A stretch of 64,000 nt of DNA, taken from Paralithodes platypus (lineage: Eukaryota > Arthropoda > Malacostraca > Decapoda > Lithodidae). The stretch spans positions 43,283,346-43,347,345 of the forward strand of contig CM064480.1 in NCBI GenBank assembly GCA_032716605.1, given 5' to 3'. Below, in pieces: positions 23,041 through 34,110 of this stretch. The notes below the pieces were generated by a model. The model was not told where the DNA came from. It saw nothing but the letters and a program-made list of their open reading frames with translations, and searched no databases. Position 1 is the first letter of the stretch. Each line of letters opens with the position of its first letter. The translations under genes were made by a program, and so were the position numbers.

Positions 23041-24340
23041 GAGAGAACATTTTAATAAATTGTTGAATGTAGGGAATTAAAGTGCTGCAAAAGTAATTGG
23101 ATGGGGTATTGTGGGAAGAGGATCAGAAGTGTGTGTATTTTGAAGAGGGGTAAAGGAGTGTGTGACGTGATGTTGCATTATGGAGGTGGAGTAGTGATTA
23201 AGTGGATCTAGTACATTAATGTACTAGCATTGGTGAAATGAGGATATGTCTCCTTGCCATAGTAGGCAAGATGATCGAGAGAATGCGAGAGATTACAGTG
23301 GAATTGGTAGGTGGGGATCAGGGTGGGTTAAGGAAGGGAGACGTATGTGTAAATCAGATTGTATCCTTGAGGTGTGTTGTGGAGAAGTATCTGGAGAAGG
23401 GAGAGAAGTTGTAAGCTGTCTTTATGAACTTGGAGAAAGCCTATGGCATAGTATATACACAAGGTATGAGGACAGTACACCTGGTAAATGGTAAGTTGCT
23501 GGAAGCGGTGAAAAACGAGTACGAGGGTGCAAGGGCGGCGATGCGTGTAGAGGCTGAACAGAGCAAGTTTTTTTATTTTGAATGTTGGGTCAAAGCAAGG
23601 ATGTATGATGTCTTCATGTCTATTAAGTATATAAGTATACAGATGCAGTAGCATAAACAATACAATGAAGAGCAGTATATGTTGAAGTATCTCTGAATAT
23701 GGAAGGGAGTGAGTGAGTGGAAGTTGCTTTTGCTAGTATTTGCTGATGATTAAGTTCCATTGAGTGATGAGTGGGAGTTGCATTGTTTGGTGAATCTTTT
23801 GTTATACTGTGTGCTAGAAACGAAAGCTAAAGGTCAATGTAGTAAAGCGTGAAGTCTTGGAGAATAATGCTGTCACAGACTGTGAAGTGAGGTTGAGTGA
23901 TAAGGTAGGGCAAACTTATTTATGGACTTCGGAAATGTAATGAGTAAATATGGGTGTTTTGGGGATGAAGTGTGATAGAGGGTAAAGCAGGTGATGGGGG
24001 TTGTAGGTAAGCTGAAAGCAGTGACTACGAATAGGCAGGTGATCATGACAATATACATGCATGACCGGGTGGTGATCCTGAGATTGATATACGAGAGTAA
24101 AATAATGGATATTGTTGGAGAGACATTATTCAAGAGTGAATGGGTCGAAATGAGTTACTTGACAAGTTTGTGTTGAGTTACATGGAGAAACAGAAAAACA
24201 AATGAGGACGTACGAGAGCGATGTGGTGTGGATGTAGGTGTGCTGGACAGTGGGAAGGGGAACACCTTGAAGTAGTTCGGTCACGTGGAGCGTATGGGTA
24301 ATGAGATAATTACTAAAAGGTTGTACGAGGGTAGAAAACA
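23040..24340 (+). pseudogene. Highly decayed LINE fragment (second family), reverse transcriptase
   Basis: It aligns by eye with the better copy at 59280-60697. Shared blocks include 'aggtggggatcagggtgggttaaggaaggg' (the DKQGGFRKG region, 23309-23338), 'tttatgaacttggagaaagcctat' (the FMDLEKAYD catalytic region, 23420-23445), 'gagtacgagggtgcaagg', and 'gatgtaggtgtgctggacagtg...aacaccttgaagtagttcggtcacgtgga' (the LESVKRNTLRWFGH region, 24230-24295). Frames are broken throughout, so no protein is expected. The clade is uncertain. Confidence 0.65.
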
Positions 24341-24587
24341 CCCACACATCGACAAAAAAACAGAATAGATCACTAACTGGTAGACTGGGTGCATATAAAC
24401 TTACAAACAGGATGGCATACAGACCGACAGACAAGAGAGCTCACAAGCCAAATGATAGAGAGAAAAATCAACAAAGAACATCATATGCAAACTGACTGAG
24501 AGGGTAGTACACAAACTTACAGACAGACAAAAAGACAGATACTCCAACAAACAAACACTCGGACAAATTAAGATATAAAAAATGACA

Positions 24588-26541
24588 AGTAACCCTATCT
24601 ACAGAATAACACATACACCGTAAGATAGTAAACCTACCTACAGAATAATACATAAACCGTAAGATAGTAAACCAACCTACAGAATAATACATACACCGTA
24701 AGATAGTAAACCTACCTACAGAATAATACATAAACCGTAAGATAGTAAACCTACCTACAGAATAACACATAAACCGTAAGATAGAAAACCTACCTACAGA
24801 ATAATACATACACCGTAAGATAGTAAACCTACCTACAGAATAATACATACACCGTAAGAGAGTAAACCTACCTACAGAATAATACATAAACCGTAAGATA
24901 GTAAACCTACCTACAGAATAATATATAAACCGTAAGATAGTAAACCTACCTACAGAATAACACATAAACCGTAAGATAGTAAACCTACCTACAGAATAAT
25001 ACATACACCGTAAGATAGTAAACCTACCTACAGAATAATACATACACCGTAAGATAGTAAACCTACCTACAGAATAACACATAAACCGTAAGATAGTAAA
25101 CCTACCTACAGAATAACACATACACCGTAAGTTAGTAAACCTACCTACAGAATAATACATAAACCGTAAGATATTAAACCTACCTACAGAATAACACATA
25201 CACCGTAAGATAGTAAACCTACCTACAGAATAATACATAAACCGTAAGATAGTAAACCTACCTACATAATAATACATAAACTGTAAGATAGTAAACCTAC
25301 CTACAGAATAATACATAAACCGTAAGATAGTAAACCTACCTACAGAATAACACATAAACTGTAAGACAGTAAACCTACCTACAGAATAATACATACACCG
25401 TAAGATAGTAAACCTACCTACAGAATAATACATAAACCGTAAGATAGTAAACTTACCTACAGAATAATACATAAACCGTAAGATAGTAAACCTACCTACA
25501 GAATAATACATAAACCGTAAGATAGTAAACCTACCTACAGAATAACACATAAACCATAAGATAGTAAACCTACCTACAGAATAACACATACACCGTAAGA
25601 TAGTAAACCTACCTACAGAATAACACATACACCGTAAGATAGTAAACCTACCTACAGAATAATACATACACCGTAAGATAGTAAACCTACCTACAGAATA
25701 ATACATACACCGTAAGATAGTAAACCTACCTACAGAATAACACATAAACCATAAGATAGTAAACCTACCAACAGAATAGCACATAAACCGTAAGATAGTA
25801 AGCCTACCTACAGAATAATACATAAACTGTAAGATAGTAAACCTACCTACAGAATAATACATACACCGTAAGATAGTAAACCTACCTACAGAATAACACA
25901 TAAACCGTAAGATAGTAAACCTACCTACAGAATTATACATACACCGTAAGATAGTAAACCTACCTACAGAATAATACATACACCGTAAGATAGTAAACTT
26001 ACCTACAGAATAACACATAAACCGTAAGATAGTAAACCTACCTACAGAATAATACATACACCGTAAGATAGTAAACCTACCTACAGAATAATACATAAAC
26101 CGTAAGATAGTAAACCTACCTACAGAATAATACATACACCGTAAGATAGTAAACCTACCTACATAATAATACATAAACCGTAAGATAGTAAACCTACCTA
26201 CAGAATAATACATACACCGTAAGATAGTAAACCTACCTACAGAATAATACATACACCGTAAGATAGCAAACCTACCTACAGAATAATACATACACCGCAA
26301 GATAGTAAACATACCTACAGAATAATACATACACCGTAAGATAGTAAACATACCTACAGAATAACACATAAACCGTAAGATAGTAAACCTACCTACAGAA
26401 TAATACATACACCGTAAGATAGTAAACCTACCTACAGAATAACACATAAACCGTTAGATAGTAAACCTACCTACAGAATAACACATAAACCGTCAGATAG
26501 TAAACCTACCTACAGAATAATACATACACCGTAAGATAGTA
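24588..26541. repeat. 39-bp minisatellite, about 50 units
   Basis: Unit: ccgtaagatagtaaacctac followed by ctacagaataatacataaa (39 bp). The tract is about 50 units long with almost no length variation. Units alternate mainly between 'aatacatacac' and 'aacacataaac' forms, with a few point variants (such as 'acctacataat' and 'gacagt'). Because 39 is divisible by three and the minus frame has no stop, a 659-codon open frame of 13-residue repeats (MYYSVGRFTILRC) runs through it to 24468. I read that as a by-product of the satellite, not a gene. Confidence 0.95.
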
Positions 26542-27000
26542 TGCCAGACAAATGTACACAGTGGCACACAAGTTAGCAAACAAACTAACAATCAAACCAA
26601 CAGATAGACAAATAAGGAAAATACATACCAGATGGCGCCGGTAAATATTAAAATGTAAAACTTGCAAACTAAACAAACCAAAATTGGGACAAGGACAATA
26701 TAAAGTCAAATTAAATTATCAAAATCGCTATGTGAAAACAACGCTTACTAAAATGAAAATTATTAAATAAAAGAACACAATCCACCACATAGGGTGTACA
26801 TTACTACATAAGCAAGTTAATCTGTTTCCCAAGCAAACTATTCGCACATATAACAACGCACTATCGTCACGTTAAAGGAATTAGTCAAGTTTGGGAAGTC
26901 CGGGACGTTCTGGTAAATTTTTACTAAACTCTGCATGAATAAAGAAACTACATGTTAAATGTCAAAATATTATTTAAAATCAAATTTGCAACATGACAAG
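26542..27000. other. Unassigned sequence between satellite and Gmr1-2
   Basis: AC-rich at first ('acaaactaacaatcaaaccaacagatagac'), like the sequence on the left of the satellite (24360-24590), then AT-rich. No gene is seen. The last four bases, CAAG, are the left copy of the Gmr1-2 target duplication. Confidence 0.5.
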
Positions 27001-28899
27001 TGTTACGTCCTGGGATATATAAACACTGGGCTCTTTCTATTGGACTAGGTATGCGGCAACAAGCAACAACGGAAAACGCTAGATCCAACCCTTATCTATA
27101 AACCCAGGCAACAAACCACCCTAAACCGTCAAAAGTCCTGCCTGGACAACGAGGTATCCTATGACTCGGTTACAGGGTGCACGCACTATAGACTGCTGAT
27201 AGTCAAGCAGGCTATATAAAAGATCACACAATTAAGTTGACTTAAAGCTTCAAGGAAAAGATAGATAACGGAATTAAATTGCAGAAACAATTTAATAACA
27301 AACTAGAAGAAAGTACATTTAACGTTACGTTAATTAATACAACTAATCACCCCTGCGTGAAAGAAGGTGAAAGCAAACAGTCCTCAAAACATCGTACTGG
27401 TAGACAAGATGCGGGTTTCTAAACTGCATGCGGCTACTGTAGGATCTGATGCTTAGCAAAGAAAGTACGTTACGGATTTAGAGAACTCTTAACTCATAAG
27501 CAGGAATAAATACTAGTGATAGGCCATACAGTGTATAATGGCATAGGTATGATTAAATAAAGGCAGCAACTCGCAACTTAACCACATACAGGTGTGCTTC
27601 TCACTCTTAGTCAGGCAAGCCTGCTCGGACAGAGTCTCTAAGCCACACCCTGACTCACAATGCTCACAAAAACGGTAAACTGTGGCACAATAACAAGCAT
27701 ACAGATATAATAAACCACTAGCTGTTAATCTGCCAGGTGGCAGAGGTCTAGCCGGAAGGATATAGGCTTCGGATACCCGGGCTGAGCCACCTACTCTAGC
27801 CTAGGGACGTTCCCAAGTCTGTGCGCCAAATTACTCTAATTGAAAGGGTGCTCTCTTGAGAGACTCAGATCGCAAGTATCTGACTCTCTCCTGGTGACCC
27901 TAAAACAAAAGCAAGACATGCTAGCGCAGTGCTGAGTGGACTAGGCAAGGGCCCTCACACAACATAACACTAGACACACAGGGACACAGACAAGAAAATG
28001 CCCCCAGACTCCCACGGGTATCCTAGTAAAGTCGTGCGGGTCCACAGGACTCGCACCAGCAGACTTTACTTAAAGGATCGCAAAAAGCCTCCCCTCCGGT
28101 CTAGCCCCTGCTAACCTGACACAAGAACACACTAGCAAGCATGAAACCACCAAATATGAGACAACAAAAAAACTTCCTAGGTCTCATTAACAATTACGTC
28201 TCTGCATAAGGCCCAAAATCCTATCTAGTTATCTGAGAGCTCGTCGTTAATACAATAATAGATATAAGGTCTATCAAGGGGATGGGATAATTAAATAGAT
28301 TGGTGAAGTAGTGGAAGGAAGGTATACAAAGTAAAAGAGAAAGTTTCTAAGTGGGGTTGAGAGGGATAGATATCAAGGGGGTCCGAAGGGTACGACAGTG
28401 AGGTGAGCTCTGAGTCTTGAATCTGTCTGGACCCCACCCTAGGCATGCAAAATACATCCCATGCTTGGCAACACTCAACACAGTTGCCGGGTCAAAATCC
28501 TCTACCCCGTGCGCGAGTCAAAACTAAGCCTAACGTTGTAATCAAATGCACGTGGCAACATCAGGCTCGTCCCAAGCTGGACTCTCCGCGCGAAGCAACG
28601 TCCCCCAGCCGGTCTCTCTCTCCCGCTCGTCTCCTCCCACTCTCACTAGACTTACATCTTATATATTATAATGAAACAATCAACTATCGAGAATAAAATA
28701 TACTAAGATGCGTTGGTTAAGAATAAGGGCAGCTTCAAGCTGTGAAACAACATAAGAATATCCCAGACATTAGTTACGTTGTCGTAGGATATATACTAAG
28801 GAAAAGCCTGCCGGCCGGCTGCCGCCAGCCGGTTTCTAAACGGCTGGGCAGCCAACGCTCGCGCATGCCCGCACGTGGCTACTATGCAGAAGCGTCACA
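27001..28899 (-). repeat. 3' LTR of Gmr1-2
   Basis: 1,899 bp, plus-strand termini TGTTACG...CGTCACA. It pairs with 34111-36010, with roughly two dozen small differences by eye. Confidence 0.95.
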
Positions 28900-28910
28900 C
28901 CTCCCCCAAG
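28900..28910 (-). promoter_or_regulatory. Polypurine tract of Gmr1-2
   Basis: Minus-strand CTTGGGGGAGG abutting the 3' LTR, identical to that of Gmr1-1. Confidence 0.85.
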
Positions 28911-29223
28911 ATATAAGACCCTGGACTAAGTTCTTCATATCTAACAGAAAGCTTCTCATAGTACCACACACTGTTGCGACACAAGGCACTATATATAAAC
29001 AAAATAAAGACTGTTGCGCTCCACCGAGCAAGTTCAATTAACTTAGCGACAATAAGCGAAAACATTCAACTTAGATACTGCTACAACATCTTATACAAAA
29101 TTTTACACGTTATAAAAAATAAAGAGTTTTTATAAGGTTTTTGCTTTTTTAATTTGTTTTTTTCGGCTGAACTACAGTGACAGCCTATTTTCCTCCACAC
29201 TCAACCCTCAATCCTGTGGCAGT

Positions 29224-32200
29224 CTAACCAACATCATCCACCCTTGATAGACAATCCGCTATCACGTTATCAGAACCGGCAATATGGCGTATGTCCAGAG
29301 TATACTCCTGAAGCATGAGTGACCACCTGGTCAGCCTCATATTCCGGTTATGAAACTGATTCAAGAATTTCAGAGGGTGATGATCGGTATAAACCACTAC
29401 GACTGGTCCGAAAGCAGGAACATATACATCGAAGTGCCTGAGCGCCAGCACTATCGCCAGGAGTTCTTTTTCAATTACAGAGTAATTCCTTTGTGCACTA
29501 TTGAATTTTTTACTGTAAAAACTCACTGGATGTTCGATACCTTCATCATCTGTCTGTAACAAGACAGCCCCAGCCCCTACGCCACTGGCATCAGTCGCCA
29601 GCTGAAAAGGTCTGCTGAAGTCCGGGGCCCTGAGTATGGGGTGGGTACATAACAGGTGTTTCACCAAGGAAAACGCCTCTGCACACTCAGGAGACCACCG
29701 GAACTTCTTGTCCTTAGCTAATATGTCCGTTAAAGGTGCAAGTACAGTCGAATAGCCTTTGATGAAGCGACGATAATAGCTTATCATACCTAGAAACCGC
29801 ATGATTTGTTTCTTAGTCGTAGGCTGGGGAAACTGATCGATGGCTTTGATCTTTGTCTGTGGAGGGCACACCTGACCCATCCCCACCTCGAACCCCAGGT
29901 ACAAAACTGTGGCTTTGACAAAATCTCACTTACCCAGGTTTACCACCAAACCTGCTTCATTCAGTTTATTAAAAAGCTGTCTGATGTGAGCACAGTGACT
30001 GTTAAAATCATCGTCGTATATTATGACATCATCTAGGTACACCGTACAGTTGGGAATGTCGGCTACAATGTCGTTCATTAATTTCTGAATCATTGCAGGG
30101 GCATTTTTCAGCCCGTATGGCATAACATGGCAACAATATGTGGCACCGTCCACCACAAACCCACACACCTCTCGCGCTCGCTCAGACAAGGGCACTTGCC
30201 AATAACCCTTAACAAGGTCTATCTTAGTGAGGAACTTGGCTTTTCCTATCATATCCACACTGTCGTCCACGCGAGGGAGAGGGTAGGCATTTGTGGGGGT
30301 TAAACCATTCAACCTGCGGAAATCTATACAAAACCGCACCTTGCCATCTGGTTTGGGCTGCAGTGTGACTGGGGAAGTCCACCTTACTGCACCCTCAGAA
30401 ATCAGCCCACGTTTCAGCATATAATCCAGCTCTTCCCTAAGTGCTGGTAATTTAATAGGGGGAACACGGTATGGCACTGATTTAAAGGGCGGGTGGTCCC
30501 CAACATCGACATCGTGCACCGCTTGAGTAGTGAGGCCAGGATGCTCCGCGAAAACAGCTGGGTTTGAATCAAACAAGTGCTGCACAGCTACACGCTGTTG
30601 CTCAGGCAGGTGCAATATCAACTCGTGAGCCACTTGTCTAGAATTCCCCGCCCACTGATCCGCGGAAACATGACAATCCCAATTATCCTCCCCCGCAGCT
30701 TGACTGTCCCTTTCACCTTCTCCACCACGATCGCTGCAGATCAACACCGGGACAGTGAGAGGCTCGGAGGGGCGCCTCACATACTCTATCATCAGATTTA
30801 CATGGCAAAGTTGGTTCTTTTTCTTACGATCAGGAGTAGCTACTAAATAGTCGAGATCAGAAAGCTTCCTTACAACCCGATACGGACCAGAATACTTGGC
30901 AGACAAGGGGTGTCCCACCAGAGGCAGTAGTATCAGTACCTCCTGATCTACTTCAAACTCCCTCGGCTTCACTTTCTGGTCGTATCTGTCCTTCATCTGA
31001 GCTTGTGAACTCTTAAGGTTCCGACCTGCTACCTCCAAGCTCTTTAGCATTCTCTCACGGCTTTCAACTACATACTTTAGAAGCGAGCATGGTTTTGTGA
31101 CTCCCTCCCAGATCTCCTTGACTATGTGGAGGGGCCCCCTGACCCTGTGTCCAAAAACCAACTCGTTCGGGCTAAATCCCAAGCTCTCCCCAGGTACTTC
31201 TCTCGCAGCAAATAATACGTATGGGAGACCTAGATCCCAGTCCTTCCCATTTTCCATGCAATAACACCGCAACATACTCTTGAGAGTCGAGTGCCACCTT
31301 TCCAAAACTCCCTGACTCTCGGGATGGTAGGCAGATGACACCACAGACACTATCCCATGTTGCTGCATGGTCTGCTTAAACAGAGCTGAAGTAAAATTGG
31401 ATCCCTGATCAGACTGGATCTCCTGAGGGTAGCCATAACGAGAGAAATAGACAAGTAAGTTTTTGACAACAGTCTTAGCCATCCCGTTGCGCATGGGGTA
31501 AGCATCTGGATACCGTGTTGCTACATCCATTACAGTTAGTAAAAATGTATTGCCGGCACTAGTGGGGGGCAATGGGCCAACCATATCGATAACTACTTTG
31601 CTGAAGGGCTGCCCAATGACAGGGATGGATTGAAACGGGGCTCTCGGGATGACCTGAATGGGTTTCCCAACAACTTGACAAGTGTGACACTGTGACACCC
31701 ATGACACGACACTCGCCTTTAACCCAGGCCACCAGAAAAGCTTGCTCAGAGCTGCCTCCGTCTTACGTGCCCCCAGGTGACCTGCCAAAGGCACATCATG
31801 AGCTAATCTCAATAAGCTCTCACGGCACACCCTCGGTACTACCAACTGGTCCACTAATCCTGACCCGCCATCCCACTTTTTCTTGGGATCCTGATGTCTC
31901 CGATACAAGATCCCCTCGGACAAGAAAAAATCACCAGGCTGCGCATCCCCATCGCTCTCCAGTTCGATAGCACCATTACCACACGCCCTGACTTCAGGAT
32001 CTTCCAGCTGCAAGTAACATATATCAGCAGGTGCGAGATTATCCAAGTTCATCTTAAATAATTTATTTCCCCCTCCAATGTCCCGCTGAGCCATCCTTTC
32101 CTCACGCTGCGCATAACGATGCTGTCGCAGAGTCTCTTCCTGCCCTGCACCTGCACTAGCGGTGACAGGCCCTGGGGCCTCTCCAGACTCTAACATAGGT

Positions 32201-33894
32201 GCCAATAATGAGTCACCAAGAAACACTGCCGGCTCAAAACTCTCCAATTGACCAACACTTCCCGTTTTCTTGTGACCTTTCCTCCGCGGTTTGATAGACT
32301 GAGGTGGTGGCTGCAAGGCTCCGGATGTCTGAGAACGCGTCACAACACACGCCATAGTTTGTACGCTACACTTCTCAACCCACTCCTGTTCCTCCCTACT
32401 AACGTCGGCCGCCTTCTCGGCAACGACCAAGGGTGAAACCTTAGAAGCAGGCACCGCAAAGTCGTTGCCGAGGAGGAGGTCGACGCCCCCAACAGGCAAG
32501 TTCTCTACAATTCCTACATCCAGCTCCTTCGCCACACCACCCACCTCCAGCTCCATCCGCACCAGCGGGTAGGACTTCGTAGCATTGATCCCCTGAACTA
32601 CCACCACCCGAGCAGTGTTAATCGGCCTACCAGTAAAGTTCTTTAACAAGGTCTGAGAAGCCCCCGTATCACGCAATAGCTTAACTCCTCGCCTTTCGCC
32701 AGCCCACCTCACAAAACCATGCCCTCTATGACCCCCAAAGACGTCACGGACAGGGTTCGAGCCTTCCGGACTCTTGAACACAGGCTGTGTCCCAACCTCT
32801 GACGAACTACCCTTGGCAAACTCAGAAGATATAGGCGACACCCCTATGCTGCGGACCAATGACACAACCTTGTTTGGTGGCTTGTTCAGACAAGCATTTG
32901 CAAAGTGACCCTCCTTGTGACATGCAAAGCACTCTTTACTCTTTGGTTTCCCTTGGGAGTGGGAGGTACCATTAGACTTCTTATACGGGACGGTATTTGG
33001 TTTATGTTCAGTTTTATTGTCAGTGCTAGATGGTTTTGTGTATTTATGTGTATCAAAATTCTTGGGAGGGGGAGGGGTACGATCCTTTGCACCTGACTCA
33101 CTCCTAGATGCTGCTTCGCACCCTCGAATTAATGACAGTCGGCGGTCAGCCATTTCTGCTGCCTCCTGGAGAGTTCTAGGATTTTTTTCCTTTATATTTA
33201 ATGTTAAGTCCCCGCCTGTGCACTTAAAGAACTGCTCCAAGAGAACCAGCTCACTCAACTCCTCAAAAGTAGCTGCCCTCTCGGAACGCAGCCAATGTCG
33301 TAGTGCATCAGACAAGTCCCGGGCGTGTTCTAGGAAGGTACTATCCTTGCCCTTAGTAACACCCCGAAACTTCAAGCGGTAAGTTTCTGGTTGTAACTCA
33401 TAGGCCCGTAGCACAGCCTTCTTTAGCTCATCATAAACTACACAAGACTCTAAAGGTAGTGAATCATACGCTTTTAGCCCCTTTCCTAGGAGTCTTGATG
33501 AAACTAATGCTGCCCACTTTTCCTGAGGCCACTGGTGTTCCTGACACTTCTTCTCAAATCGCATAAAAAACTCAGCCACACCTAATTCATCGAACACAGG
33601 AACTAGTTTAAGCAGGTGCGACAATGATTGGTCCCGATGTCTGTTACCTCCCCCAATATTTCGCCCTGTTACCTCCACTCGAGATCTCTCCAGCTCCCTG
33701 TCAGCCCGATACCTAGTAGACTGTGCCTGCAGTTCAGCCTCTCGTATAGCTGTTCTCACCCTGGCAGCGGTAAGGGGCACCTCTAAAAATCTTCTAGCAC
33801 CCTCCTCGCTATCGACTAGCCACTCCACAGGTCTTTCTCCCTCCGAGCCCGTATCGTGACCTGACCCATCACTGTGTTCTGATGTATTAGACAT
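29224..33894 (-). CDS. gag-pol: Gmr1-2 Gag-PR-IN-RT-RH polyprotein, one internal stop
   Basis: A single frame of about 1,556 codons from ATG 33892-33894 to TAG 29224-29226. Domains by residue: acidic N-terminus (1-46); capsid-like, SCAN-resembling region (about 95-255) with ELVLLEQFF; CCHC zinc knuckle (322-335); protease with DTG at 409-411; integrase HHCC module (H699, H706, C736, C739); integrase core D770, D829, E865; reverse transcriptase with YLDD at 1286-1289; RNase H (ATDASG, TDHHPL, DCLSR) to the end. The TGA at 29926-29928 (residue 1323, TGC in Gmr1-1) stops translation between RT and RNase H, so this copy could make Gag, PR, IN and most of RT but not RNase H. There is no separate gag stop or frameshift signal: Gag and Pol are fused in frame. 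Confidence 0.93.
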
Positions 33895-34100
33895 GTTTGT
33901 GTACTGCAGTAATTATCACGGTTATAGAATGTGCCTTATCTCCTATGCAAGTATGTATATACTAATGTTATTTAAAGTCTTTAATGTGTTATATTGGTTG
34001 CTCCAAAAAAAAAAACTCTATGTCCACTGTATTCCTCTAATCATAAGGAATCTCAAAACAAATGACCACTATATTCCTCTGTTCAGTAAATCCTATGCAA

Positions 34101-34108
34101 GGTCGCCA
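34101..34108 (-). promoter_or_regulatory. Primer-binding site of Gmr1-2
   Basis: TGGCGACC on the minus strand, two bases inside the 5' LTR, same as Gmr1-1. The leader 33895-34110 is noncoding and contains an A-run (34008-34017). Confidence 0.75.
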
Positions 34109-34110
34109 TG

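Noticed and set aside
24468..26447. 659-codon minus-strand protein
   Set aside because: It is produced entirely by a 39-bp satellite whose length is a multiple of three; no domain, and the non-repeat end shows no similarity to anything I recognise.
24588..26541. CRISPR-like regular repeat array
   Set aside because: Units are contiguous with no unique spacers, and the setting is a eukaryotic genome; it is a minisatellite.
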